DNA of 47,881 nt from Candidatus Aenigmatarchaeota archaeon (GTDB taxonomy: Archaea > Aenigmatarchaeota > Aenigmatarchaeia > CG10238-14 > SpSt-28). Positions 1-9,582 of this stretch are shown piece by piece. The first letter of the stretch is position 1; the number at the start of each line of letters is the position of its first letter. Position numbers and translations under genes: made by a program. The notes beneath the pieces are model-generated. The model worked only from the letters and a program-made list of their open reading frames with translations. It was not told the DNA's origin and did not search any database. The stretch lies in NCBI GenBank assembly GCA_025057985.1, contig JANXEV010000005.1, positions 1 through 47,881 of the forward strand, in the 5' to 3' direction.

Positions 1-1
1 T

Positions 2-67
2 TTCGTTAGAAGATATTCACCAATAGAACCAACAATAACGGTAGGAGAGGAGATTTCAAGACAGTAG
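2..67 (+). CDS. 3' end of a truncated CDS (...FVRRYSPIEPTITVGEEISRQ*), product unknown
   Basis: Open frame from the window edge to TAG at 65-67; short, so weak support. Confidence 0.35.
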   Translation, partial: FVRRYSPIEPTITVGEEISRQ

Positions 68-281
68 AATTTTTATATCTCTAAATGATTAAAAATTTCT
101 AAGATTAAAAAGAATTCCACCAAATATAACTCTAATTTTAACCAAATCTTACTTTAAGTTTATTAAACTCAAACATGGTCAAAAACTTTTTTTTAAATTT
201 TACTAAATCTTAAAATAATCTGAAAACCAATCCTCAATTTTGGTCAAAAACCTAAACCCTAATTTAATTTCTAAACCACAC

Positions 282-1163
282 CTATTGATAACCCCTCAAA
301 ACTCTTTCTTTTAATTCCTCAAAAGATGAAATTTCATTTAAATCTCTCAAAGGCACCACCGGTAGCAAACTGTCTTTTCTTTCCACCACGGAAAAAGAAA
401 TAGAATCTAAAAATTTAGAAATATCGAACACTATTTTTTCTTCCGAAGCCTCTATTTCCTTGCTGACAACCATCAAACTTTTTTCTTTCCTACCGATAAA
501 ATTAAAGCTTACATTCAAAAAACTTCCTTCTACGCCGATCTTTTTAAAAACATAAAATATTTTTTTCTCGGTCTTAGTACTTGGTTGTATAACTTCTTTT
601 TTTGGGAAATTTATTTCTACTTTCTCTCTAATACTGTCCCCTAAAATTTTTTCCAACTTTATAACCGTCTCTCTCGTAGGAATTACCAAGTTGTTTTCTA
701 TTTCATATAAAGATTTCTTAGAGAGAGAAACTTTTTTAGATAAAGCTCCTAAACTTAAATTTTTCTCAATTCTCAATCTTTTCATTTTTTCACAATCGAT
801 TCTAACTAGATGTTTTCCTTTAACACTAAAGATCTCGGCTTTTTTCCCCTCTATCAATTTAGAAAGCGTAGAAACAGTTCCTGCATATACACCAAATCTA
901 AAATACAAAACTTCGTCCTCCAGTTTTCTATTATTAGAAACCTCTGCCACAACAAAGGGATAGGAAAAAACAAAGTAGCTTATGGCCTTTATGTTTTTAG
1001 CATCTTTTTCAGTAAAGGTATCCAAGTTATACAAAACTTTTACTATCCACTTATCGTTTTTCTTGGCGATCAAATCAAAACATTTACCGTAAAAAAATAA
1101 GCTATAACCATTTTTTCTAAATACTTCCAGAACTCTCTCTAATAAAAATGACTTTTCCCTCAT
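282..1163 (-). CDS. Archaeal HTH-type transcriptional regulator (Cro/CI-like HTH after an N-terminal nuclease-like domain)
   Basis: HTH-like segment MKRLRIEKNLSLGALSKKVSLSKKSLYEIENN in a 293-aa ORF. Confidence 0.75.
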   Translation of the reverse strand: MREKSFLLERVLEVFRKNGYSLFFYGKCFDLIAKKNDKWIVKVLYNLDTFTEKDAKNIKAISYFVFSYPFVVAEVSNNRKLEDEVLYFRFGVYAGTVSTLSKLIEGKKAEIFSVKGKHLVRIDCEKMKRLRIEKNLSLGALSKKVSLSKKSLYEIENNLVIPTRETVIKLEKILGDSIREKVEINFPKKEVIQPSTKTEKKIFYVFKKIGVEGSFLNVSFNFIGRKEKSLMVVSKEIEASEEKIVFDISKFLDSISFSVVERKDSLLPVVPLRDLNEISSFEELKERVLRGYQ

Positions 1164-1193
1164 ATTTAATTTTTACAAACTTAATTTTAACAT

Positions 1194-2441
1194 ATGAAAT
1201 TGGCGGTTGAAGAAAGGAAAGAAAAAATGGAAGAAATGAAAATATTAAAAACATTGTCGAAGTTAGAAGATAACTTTCTGGTAGATGTTTTACCAAAGCT
1301 ACCTTTGAAAACTAGAGCTGAAATTTTTTCAAAACTCAGCAAAGATAGAGTTAGGGTAAGAAAAATATTAAAAAAATTGCCTTTGGATGAATCCCTCCAA
1401 ATATTGCATAACTTAAGCAAAAAAACAAGAGAAGAAATACTAGCCAGTCTCACAAAAAAAGAAAAAGAAAAATTTACCCTTCTATTAAAGTACGGATCGA
1501 AAAGCGCCGCTTCGATAATGACAGACAAATTTGTGGCAGTCGATGGTAGAAAAAGGTGTAAAGACGTGATTAAAGTTCTGAAAAAGAAAAATAGAAAAAA
1601 CTACGTTTATCACATTTACGTTTTGGATGAAAAAGGTCGTTTAGTCGGTGTTGTGTCGTTGCGAAAATTGTTTTTCTCAGACCCAAAGAAAAGAATAAAG
1701 GATATCATGAGAAAAAACATCCTCAAAGCGTATTTGGATAATAATTATGAAGAGGTTTTGAAAATTGTCAGAGAAAACAACTTGATGGCGATTCCGGTTG
1801 TCGATAAAAATGAAAGGCTATTTGGCATCATCACCATAGATGACGTCTTAAAAATAGTGGAGAGAGAAGCCCATGAAGACATTTCTCTGTTGTCTGGTAC
1901 TATGCCTTTAGAAAATGTAATCTCTTCTAAAACATCAATGTTAATCAAGGCCAGATTACCTGCCTTAATAATAGGTGTTTTTGGTGCGCTCCTCGCATCG
2001 TTTGTCGTTAGTGGATTTGAAGATTTGGTCAACAAATTCTTGCCGTTAGCCTTCTTTATGCCTTTATTGGTTTATATAAGCGATGCAACAGGGACACAAA
2101 CCGAAGCCACCACTATAAGGACATTAGCTTTGGATCCGAAAACCCCTTTTCTGAAGTATTTATTAAAACAGGTTAAGAGTGTTATTGCATTGGGGTTAAT
2201 AATCGGTAGTTTAGTCGGATCTATTATATGGTCTATTTGGGGTAGAGAATACGGTATTGTAGCTGGAATTGCAACATTTCTGTCGATGAATGTCTCTAAC
2301 CTTTTCACAGCTAGCTTACCTTTCTTTTATAGGAAGATTGGTTTAGACCCGGCAGCTATTTCCGGACCAATTGACACCATAATGAGTGACGTTTTGACGC
2401 TACTTATATATTTTTCAGTAGCTCTTCTACTTCTCTTTTAA
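1194..2441 (+). CDS. mgtE: MgtE-type magnesium transporter
   Basis: N-terminal helical MgtE_N-like region, CBS pair, C-terminal TM region with PLLVYISDATGTQTEATTIR. Confidence 0.85.
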   Translation: MKLAVEERKEKMEEMKILKTLSKLEDNFLVDVLPKLPLKTRAEIFSKLSKDRVRVRKILKKLPLDESLQILHNLSKKTREEILASLTKKEKEKFTLLLKYGSKSAASIMTDKFVAVDGRKRCKDVIKVLKKKNRKNYVYHIYVLDEKGRLVGVVSLRKLFFSDPKKRIKDIMRKNILKAYLDNNYEEVLKIVRENNLMAIPVVDKNERLFGIITIDDVLKIVEREAHEDISLLSGTMPLENVISSKTSMLIKARLPALIIGVFGALLASFVVSGFEDLVNKFLPLAFFMPLLVYISDATGTQTEATTIRTLALDPKTPFLKYLLKQVKSVIALGLIIGSLVGSIIWSIWGREYGIVAGIATFLSMNVSNLFTASLPFFYRKIGLDPAAISGPIDTIMSDVLTLLIYFSVALLLLF

Positions 2442-2845
2442 CTATCACCCTTCCAAACAAAAATGTATTTCATAGGAACAAAAGCTTCTAAATCACTTTG
2501 ATACCCACACTTTACACATTTATAACCAATCACGATTTCTCTATTTGCTAGATTTTTGACTTTAATTTCGTCAATAGGAGAATTACAAATCGGGCATGAT
2601 GTTATCTTTTGCATGTTTAAACTTTTTTTGGTTTTCGCTTTTACTTCAATTTCCTTTATTTCCAATGCTATTCTTTTAACCCTTGTGGGTGTGATAACAT
2701 AGTCTTTATCATACTTTTTTAACTCTTTTTCGACTAAAGAAGCCAACTCCTCTTGAGAATCTATGCTTTTATGAGAAAAGACAACTTTTTTCACTAAATC
2801 TGCTACCAATTCTTTCTTTGGAATTTTCCTGCTTTCCATATTCAA
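2438..2845 (-). CDS. Zn-ribbon protein, function unknown
   Basis: CPIC...CVKC motif; convergent 4-bp overlap with mgtE. Confidence 0.6.
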   Translation of the reverse strand: MNMESRKIPKKELVADLVKKVVFSHKSIDSQEELASLVEKELKKYDKDYVITPTRVKRIALEIKEIEVKAKTKKSLNMQKITSCPICNSPIDEIKVKNLANREIVIGYKCVKCGYQSDLEAFVPMKYIFVWKGDS

Positions 2846-2872
2846 AATTTAAAAACAAAACTTATATTATAT

Positions 2873-2966
2873 GCCCGGGTCGCCTAATTGGTATGGCGCA
2901 GCCCTGGAGTTTATTGGATAGGCTGTGGCCGTTAAGGCCGTGCGGGTTCGAATCCCGTCCCGGGCG
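2873..2966 (+). tRNA. tRNA-Ser(GGA) with a putative 10-nt intron at 37/38
   Basis: Acceptor GCCCGGG/CCCGGGC, discriminator G, long variable arm GGCC-GTTAA-GGCC, T-loop TTCGAAT, anticodon stem CAGCC/GGCTG. The 17-nt loop reduces to CTGGAGA if tttattggat is removed. Confidence 0.85.
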
Positions 2967-3091
2967 AAAACAACCTCTGTCTCAAATTCAATTTTTCCGT
3001 TGAAAAACAGATTACTCAGACATAAACTTAAAAATCTACCAAAAATTTGAACAATCTAAAAGAATAAATTCTTTTTTCTAAAAAAAATATT

Positions 3092-4123
3092 ATGCAAAAA
3101 CTTGATTTAAAAAACTTAGAAAAAGCTTTATTTGAGGATAATCGAAATTGCTTCGAGTGGTATTCTAAATTGATTTCCTTAGCAAATATGAAACTAATGC
3201 CGTCTAGTTCTTCTAACATTTCAGAATATATGGACATTCTTTTGATTTATCATGGAGATTTTGACGGTTTTTCATCTTTTTTAGTCTGGTTGTTGATTTT
3301 AAAACAGCGGAGAGAGTTAAAAAATCCGGGTTATTTTTTCGCCCGGAAAAAAAACTTCTCACTAGCCTTTGATAAATGGATACCAGTCAATCAACTTAAA
3401 AATTTAAAAGAAGTTATTTTCTTAGACATTACCCCTAATGAAGATATAAAAAAACTTCTTGAAAAATATAATATTCCTTTTAAAGTATACGATGACGAAT
3501 CTATAAATTTTTCAACATCCTCTTATATAATTAAATTTTTAAACGATCCAAATGTCGTAAATCTTACTGTAAAGATTAAAGATGTTTTAAAAAACATTGT
3601 AGATCCTTTTTGTATTGGTACTTCTGGCTTCATAGATGCTTTCATTAAAAATCTTAAAGAAGAAAAGTACGATCACTTGATAAAAATACTAGAAGAATAT
3701 GTCGAAATAGTAGAAAAACAAGAAAGAGAAATATACCAAAGTGTTAAAGAATTATCGCAGACAAACTCAGATTATAAAATCATAAAGCAAAAATGGGGTA
3801 AATTTGATGTATATATTTTTCCTCCAATATATAGAGAAGTTGATTTATTGAAAATACTTTCATCCTTTATAACAGTTCATAGTAACGATAAAATTAATTT
3901 AGGTTTCGTGAAAAATTTGAAAAACGAATTTTATATAGTTTTTGCTTCAGATGAATACAAACAAATAGAAGAAATTTATAAAAACTGTTTTGGTTTTGTT
4001 GAAGACGAAATAGAAAAAAATCATAAAATAAAACCTAGATGTTTAAATTCCAAAAAAATTTACACTATATCAGAAAAATTAAAAACACACACAATAGATA
4101 CATTAAGAAAATCTTTGCAGTAA
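3092..4123 (+). CDS. Divergent DHH-superfamily phosphoesterase-like protein
   Basis: IYHGDFDGFSSFL resembles DHH motif I; VIFLDITPNEDI resembles motif II; the DHH position reads VYDDES. Confidence 0.5.
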   Translation: MQKLDLKNLEKALFEDNRNCFEWYSKLISLANMKLMPSSSSNISEYMDILLIYHGDFDGFSSFLVWLLILKQRRELKNPGYFFARKKNFSLAFDKWIPVNQLKNLKEVIFLDITPNEDIKKLLEKYNIPFKVYDDESINFSTSSYIIKFLNDPNVVNLTVKIKDVLKNIVDPFCIGTSGFIDAFIKNLKEEKYDHLIKILEEYVEIVEKQEREIYQSVKELSQTNSDYKIIKQKWGKFDVYIFPPIYREVDLLKILSSFITVHSNDKINLGFVKNLKNEFYIVFASDEYKQIEEIYKNCFGFVEDEIEKNHKIKPRCLNSKKIYTISEKLKTHTIDTLRKSLQ

Positions 4124-4129
4124 ATATTG

Positions 4130-5674
4130 TTACCTATCTAAGATGAATCTTTTCTTCTCTATCTCTCCCTCACAAACTTTTCCTATCAACATCTTTCTTC
4201 TTCCGCCATAACCCACGACCGCCTCTTCATTCAAAATTTTGATCGCTCTCTCCAATTTGGCCTCGCTATTTGAAAATATTGTCAAAATTTTCTCACCTTT
4301 TTTAACTGAATCTCCAACCTTTTTGTATAAGTAAACGCCTGCACCTTTATCTGTCGGTGAACCAGCTGCTCTAGCCACACTTCCTATACCGCCGCTATCT
4401 ATCCATAAAATGTTACCATCTGTTTCTGAAATAAAATCGTAAGTAAATCTCCCAAAAGGTATATCTTCTGGTTTTACATGTGGGTTCCCTCCTTGTTCAG
4501 CTATTATTTCTCTAAACTTTCTTTCAGCCTTCCCACTTTTCAAAACTTCTAAAGCTATTCTTTTTCCATCCTCAACTCCAACCATTTCCAGTAAAATGGA
4601 AGCTATGCTAGTAACTTTATCGATTTGATCTTCTACGTTTTTCAATCCCATTAAAATTTCTAGAGCTTCTCTGGCTTCCAACCCTGCTCCAACACTGTAG
4701 CCTATCGGTTGTTCTCCATGAGTTATCGCAACTCTTGTTTCTATTCCAAGATAGCCACCAAGTTTAATAAAGTCTTTAGCTAAGATTTGCGCGTCACCAA
4801 TTGTTTTAATTTTAGCTCCTCTGCCTGTTGGTATGTCTATCACTAGTTTGTTCGCCCCAACCGCCATCTTCTTTGCCATTATAGATGGAAAAAGTAACGG
4901 ATCGATCTCTAAAGGATATTCTATTTTTATAAAAATATCATCAGCCGGCGCTAAGTGTAAAGAACCTCCCCAAACCAAACAACCATTTGTTTTCTTAACT
5001 ACACTTCTCATCTCTTCTATATTTAAATTCACTCTCATTAGAGTTTCAACTTTATCAGCAGTACCGGCAGGAGAAGTTATCGCCCTAGAAGAAGTTTTCG
5101 GAATTTTATAACCCAAGGAAGCTATTATCGGAACCAACAATATACTAGTTTTATCACCTATACCCCCACCAATTGAATGTTTGTCTAAAACGATTTTCTC
5201 TCCTAAATTTAATCTTTCACCAGTTTCTACCATAGCCTTACTAAGAGCAGCTGCTTCTTCCAAACTGAGCCCGTAAGCATGTAAACCTACCACAAAACCC
5301 GTTATTTCTCCTTCTGTTAGTTTTTCTTCCAAAACGTCCTTCACAATTTCATAAAACTCTTCATACTCCAACTTTTTTCCTCTCAGTTTTTTCTTTATAA
5401 AATTCAAAGACTCAGGATAGCTAGCTATTTCTACACTAACTTCTTCACCACTTTTTGCACCAATAATCTTAAACAGCTCGTGATAGATTCCAATTTCTCC
5501 CTTCCTTACTATCTCCTCACTAACATTCGGTATCGCTATAAAATTTTTTTCTTTGTATCTTATTTTTACCCTAGGTGGAATTTTCGACCCCAATTCTTCT
5601 AAATCTGCTTTGTTGATGACAACGATCGGCTTTCCACCAGCCGTTAAATCTAATTTCTTTACTTTCAATAACAT
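4130..5674 (-). CDS. AMP phosphorylase (thymidine phosphorylase family)
   Basis: 514 aa; DKHSIGGGIGDKTSILLVPI and TSSRAITSPAGTADKVE motifs; clustered with RuBisCO and R15P isomerase. Confidence 0.92.
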   Translation of the reverse strand: MLLKVKKLDLTAGGKPIVVINKADLEELGSKIPPRVKIRYKEKNFIAIPNVSEEIVRKGEIGIYHELFKIIGAKSGEEVSVEIASYPESLNFIKKKLRGKKLEYEEFYEIVKDVLEEKLTEGEITGFVVGLHAYGLSLEEAAALSKAMVETGERLNLGEKIVLDKHSIGGGIGDKTSILLVPIIASLGYKIPKTSSRAITSPAGTADKVETLMRVNLNIEEMRSVVKKTNGCLVWGGSLHLAPADDIFIKIEYPLEIDPLLFPSIMAKKMAVGANKLVIDIPTGRGAKIKTIGDAQILAKDFIKLGGYLGIETRVAITHGEQPIGYSVGAGLEAREALEILMGLKNVEDQIDKVTSIASILLEMVGVEDGKRIALEVLKSGKAERKFREIIAEQGGNPHVKPEDIPFGRFTYDFISETDGNILWIDSGGIGSVARAAGSPTDKGAGVYLYKKVGDSVKKGEKILTIFSNSEAKLERAIKILNEEAVVGYGGRRKMLIGKVCEGEIEKKRFILDR

Positions 5675-5703
5675 TCATTATAATTCTATTCCATTTTAAA
5701 AAA

Positions 5704-6126
5704 TTATGACGGTATGCAAAAGTTATTCACACATCTACAAACGTATTCCGGTCTAGGGGATATAACTTGCGGACAAATCACACCTTCAGGATTGCATATT
5801 ATCGTTGAGTTTCTACCGACACACTCCCAATAAGCACCTGCAGTTTCTGGACAACAATTTACAGAAGCCAACATACAATCTTCGTCCCTTTCACAATAAT
5901 AATTAATTTTTATTATTGTCGGTTGTATGCTTTCATTTTTCTGAACGATCTCACCGAAAGGAGGTATGTATATCAAATCTTTTGACTCTTCACACTTAGT
6001 AAAAAGATAGAAGTTTACTCCCAGCAATAGTATTAAAATGAAAGAGAGAACTAACAATAACTTTCTCGGTCTTTTTTTCAGTTCTTTTTTTGCAATTTTC
6101 TTCCCATATTTTCTATACATCCTCAC
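5704..6126 (-). CDS. Membrane-anchored Cys-rich protein, unknown
   Basis: One N-terminal TM segment (LLLVLSFILILLLGVNFYLF), then a Cys-rich ectodomain; overlaps the RuBisCO stop by 4 bp. Confidence 0.65.
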   Translation of the reverse strand: MRMYRKYGKKIAKKELKKRPRKLLLVLSFILILLLGVNFYLFTKCEESKDLIYIPPFGEIVQKNESIQPTIIKINYYCERDEDCMLASVNCCPETAGAYWECVGRNSTIICNPEGVICPQVISPRPEYVCRCVNNFCIPS

Positions 6127-7442
6127 ACCGGCTTACTTTTACCCCATACTTCTAGTGCTTTTTTCAACTCTTTATGCTTCTCCGCATATTCTTCTAAACT
6201 AATTCCTTTTTTATACGCTTCAACAGCTTGAACCACCGCTCTAGCCCCAGCTTCAATACCCATAGGATGAGCAAATATTCCTCCGCCAACTTGAATTACA
6301 ATATTCGTGGTTTTATATATGTCGAATAACTCAGGTAAAATTCCGGGGTGTAAACCTCCTGATGCAACAGGTAAGATTGGTTTTATGTGATACCACTCCT
6401 GTTTTAACCTAACTCCCTCTATTTCGTTAACAGAATTTTCCGTTATACATTCTTTCGTTGCGATAACATCTCGTTTTCTACCTTCCAATTTCCCAACGAC
6501 GGTCCCTATATGAATTTGGTCTACACCGAGAATTCTCATAAGTTTTGCCAAAAATAGCATACTCATTCCATGTTTTTCGTTCCTAGTAAACATAGCATGC
6601 ATCGCCCTATGTCCATGTATAGCCATTTTAAGGTCTCTGGCGATTTCTGTTGCAGTTTGAACAGCCGTAAAACCAGCCACCACAACGTCCAACATGAAAT
6701 ACTTGAAACCATAATCATGAATCATCTTTATTCTTCTTTCCATCTCTTTTAAAGTAGGGGCTGTAACATTAATGAATGCGTCTTTTGGTCCTCCTACTTC
6801 TTTCTCTACCTTATCCCTATATTTTGCCAAAAGTTTAACTCTTTCTTCAAATTTATTAAACCGAGGTGACGATAAATTTTCATCATCCTTAATAACGTCC
6901 AAACCCCCTCTCCAGAGAAGATAACCGACTTTTGCATGTTCTTTATGACTAAACCCAACTTTAGGTTTCGGGACGCTCGCTATTATCGGTCCCTCTTTTC
7001 TTTTAAAAATTTTAGATATAGCATCATGTCCGTAAAAAGCTCCTTTGTAGAACTTCAAAAAACGTTTTGGAAAAGTCGCATCTATCAACCTCAAATTTTT
7101 CACAGCTTTCATTCCAAAAATGTTACCAGCAATTCCTGAAAGCAGATTAGGTATCGATTCTAACTCAAACAAATCGAGTGGGTATGAAATCTTGACGAAG
7201 TTTCCCTTAATCTCAAAAACCTTACCTTTTAATTTTTCTACCCTTTTTGGGTACCATTTCAAATCACTCCAAGTTCCACAGGAGGACTCGCTAGCAACTC
7301 TAGCCGCGACCTCCTTCATACTCATTCCTTTATTTGGCTCTACTCTGAAGAGAACTACTAGCTCGTCGTCTGATGGTTTATATCCTATGTCTAAAAAATC
7401 TTCATACCTCAAACAACCACCTATATTCTTTTTTGATTTCAT
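6123..7442 (-). CDS. rbcL: Form III ribulose-1,5-bisphosphate carboxylase/oxygenase large subunit
   Basis: PKPKVGFS, GGLDVIKDDE, HGHRAMHA and PVASGGLHPG motifs; 439 aa. Confidence 0.95.
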   Translation of the reverse strand: MKSKKNIGGCLRYEDFLDIGYKPSDDELVVLFRVEPNKGMSMKEVAARVASESSCGTWSDLKWYPKRVEKLKGKVFEIKGNFVKISYPLDLFELESIPNLLSGIAGNIFGMKAVKNLRLIDATFPKRFLKFYKGAFYGHDAISKIFKRKEGPIIASVPKPKVGFSHKEHAKVGYLLWRGGLDVIKDDENLSSPRFNKFEERVKLLAKYRDKVEKEVGGPKDAFINVTAPTLKEMERRIKMIHDYGFKYFMLDVVVAGFTAVQTATEIARDLKMAIHGHRAMHAMFTRNEKHGMSMLFLAKLMRILGVDQIHIGTVVGKLEGRKRDVIATKECITENSVNEIEGVRLKQEWYHIKPILPVASGGLHPGILPELFDIYKTTNIVIQVGGGIFAHPMGIEAGARAVVQAVEAYKKGISLEEYAEKHKELKKALEVWGKSKPV

Positions 7443-8247
7443 TAATAAAAATTTCAGGTTTCAAGACCCCAATCTCGCTAATTATACCGCTGATTAGTCT
7501 TGGGTTTATCTTATCAAAAACGTAATTCCATATCTTCACACCTTTTGGTGGTTTATCCCATACTTCCTCTTTCGCTCTTTTTTCTATCTCTACGTCGAAA
7601 CCGAAAAAAGTAGATGGATCAAATTTTAGCGAGTGTGTAACAACGTATACAGGAACGTCATACTTATTCGCTATTTCAGCAAACATCTCGCTCCCTATCT
7701 TGTTTATAACTACGCCCTCGGAGGTTATAGCATCACAACCGATCATCATGATATTCGCTCTCTTTATCGCTTGCCTCGCAGCAGCATCTATGAAAAGCGT
7801 TACTGGAATTTTATAGCCAACCAACTCTCTGGCAGTTATTCTACCTTGGTAAAAAGGTCTAGTCTCAGTAACATAGACTTCAAATTTCTTTCCCTCTTCT
7901 TTCGCCCTTCTTAAAACAGAAACGACTGTAGAAGAATGGCAATGCGTATAAACAATGTAACCGTTTTTTATTTTGTTGCTACCTATCTTTTCTATTTTTT
8001 CCCTATCTCTCTCCAATTTTTCCAACAATTCGTTTGGATTTCCAAAAATTTCAAGATATTTCAATACGTTTCTCAACATCGGTTCAGTAGGTCTCGCTGA
8101 AATCAATTTTTTAACAATACTCTTCCTATCTTTACTCTTCATCCATGCAACTATAGCAGCTCTAGCTATGTTTTCGGCCCCTTGAATCCTCATCGATTTT
8201 ATATCTTTAACGATATCTTCAGAAGACTTAGAGATATACATTATCAT
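7402..8247 (-). CDS. Ribose-1,5-bisphosphate isomerase (eIF2B-like family)
   Basis: YTHCHSSTVVSVLRRA, VTETRPFYQGR, GCDAITSEGVVINKIG; genomic context. Confidence 0.9.
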   Translation of the reverse strand: MIMYISKSSEDIVKDIKSMRIQGAENIARAAIVAWMKSKDRKSIVKKLISARPTEPMLRNVLKYLEIFGNPNELLEKLERDREKIEKIGSNKIKNGYIVYTHCHSSTVVSVLRRAKEEGKKFEVYVTETRPFYQGRITARELVGYKIPVTLFIDAAARQAIKRANIMMIGCDAITSEGVVINKIGSEMFAEIANKYDVPVYVVTHSLKFDPSTFFGFDVEIEKRAKEEVWDKPPKGVKIWNYVFDKINPRLISGIISEIGVLKPEIFINEIKKEYRWLFEV

Positions 8248-8535
8248 TATTAAAATCCTTACTATAAATTTATCGACACGCCTTTTTTCTTGAGAAGTAA
8301 ATCTCTATGTAAAATGTTAAAGCTTTGTAGTAACTTCAAATCTTTCTTTTTGAATCACACGACTCAAAAATCATCTTTTTTCATTCAACTAACTGGAAAA
8401 TTTTATAGAATTTAATTAAAAACTTTTAATCCATTTAACATAAATTTTTGATCTTTGGTTTATTTTTCAAAGTTGATGGTTTTGCTCGTTTGCCCATAAG
8501 AATAAAATTTTTCTTCCTAGACAGAATTATTTTCT

Positions 8536-9201
8536 ATGAATGAAAAAGAAATGCTAATAAATTCTTTAAAATCGAGTGGTATTCTTAGGTCTAAAAAAAT
8601 AGAAAACGTTTTTAGAAAAATTGATAGAAGATTGTTTGTTCCAGAAGATCTGAAGGAAAGTGCTTACGTTGATGCACCACTACCGATCCCGGGGAACGTT
8701 ACAATTTCAGCACCTCACATGCATGTTATGTGTTTGGAAGAGTTAAATCTAAAAAAAGGTGAAAAATTCTTAGAAGTAGGTGCCGGTAGCGGCATAATGC
8801 TGGCTTACGCCTATGAGTTAGTGAGAGAGAGAAACAAAGTTTTTGGGATAGAAATCAATGAAGAGGCTTACGAGTTTGGGTTAGAAAATCTGAAGAGAGC
8901 TGGATACCTAGACAAAGTAAAATTAATTTTGGGTGATGGTGGTTTTGGTTTACCCACCGAAGCACCGTTCGATAAAATTTTAATCAGTGCCGCATCTCCT
9001 GATGTGCCGAAACCTTTGCTTGAACAACTGAAAAACGGTGGTATTCTATTATTTGTTCTTGATAAAGAAATCGAGGGACAATTTCTAACAAAAGTAAAAA
9101 AGCTTAACGAAAAATCTTACGATCTCAATATTATTACACCTGTTTCTTTCGTCCGTTTGAAAGGTAAGTACGGTTTTCAGAGCCATGAGAAAGATTTCTA
9201 G
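8536..9201 (+). CDS. pcm: Protein-L-isoaspartate O-methyltransferase
   Basis: APHMHVMCLEELNLKKGEKFLEVGAGSG and VKLILGDGGFGLP motifs. Confidence 0.9.
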   Translation: MNEKEMLINSLKSSGILRSKKIENVFRKIDRRLFVPEDLKESAYVDAPLPIPGNVTISAPHMHVMCLEELNLKKGEKFLEVGAGSGIMLAYAYELVRERNKVFGIEINEEAYEFGLENLKRAGYLDKVKLILGDGGFGLPTEAPFDKILISAASPDVPKPLLEQLKNGGILLFVLDKEIEGQFLTKVKKLNEKSYDLNIITPVSFVRLKGKYGFQSHEKDF

Positions 9202-9207
9202 GTTAAA

Positions 9208-9281
9208 TGGGGAGGCTGGGATTTGAACCCAGATTCCTGGCGCCCAAGGCCAGCGTCCTAACCAAGTTAGACTACCTCCCC
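9208..9281 (-). tRNA. tRNA-Pro(TGG)
   Basis: Cloverleaf by eye: acceptor GGGGAGG/CCTCCCC, anticodon stem CTGGC/GCCAG, loop CTTGGGC, T-loop TTCAAAT. Confidence 0.93.
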
Positions 9282-9340
9282 GATTCATAAAATTCGTATT
9301 TCATAGCTAAAAATTTGTAGAAGGATTGTTTTTTTACAAA

Positions 9341-9438
9341 TGGGGCTGCTGGGATTTGAACCCAGATTAGCCGGTTTCTTCACAGATCAGAGCTCCATTT
9401 CTGGAGCCGGCCGTCCTACCTGGTTAGACTACAGCCCC
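9341..9438 (-). tRNA. tRNA-Trp(CCA) with a putative 25-nt intron (9376-9400)
   Basis: Acceptor GGGGCTG/CAGCCCC, anticodon stem GCCGG/CCGGC. The 32-nt loop reduces to CTCCAGA after intron removal. Confidence 0.87.
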
Positions 9439-9477
9439 GCTAAAATATTATCAATTACTTAACACAAAAATATAAGT

Positions 9478-9549
9478 TGGGTCCGCTGGGAATCGAACCC
9501 AGCTCTCCGCCGTGTGAGGGCGGCGTCCTAGCCACTAGACTACGGACCC
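9478..9549 (-). tRNA. tRNA-Val(CAC)
   Basis: Acceptor GGGTCCG/CGGACCC, anticodon stem CCGCC/GGCGG, loop CTCACAC. Confidence 0.93.
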
Positions 9550-9582
9550 ATAACTTTTTTATTGAAAACTAAATAAAATTTA

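Noticed and set aside
1-281. Recurring ggtcaaaaac and (c/t)aaatctta words in the AT-rich intergenic region, considered as degenerate repeats
   Set aside because: Short, irregularly spaced and expected in such AT-rich sequence.
691-1100. Plus-strand ORFs of 90 and 96 aa
   Set aside because: Opposite the conserved HTH regulator; shadow ORFs.
8260-8530. Possible C/D-box sRNA (GATGAT on the minus strand) in the pcm upstream region
   Set aside because: No convincing D box (CTGA) or terminal stem.
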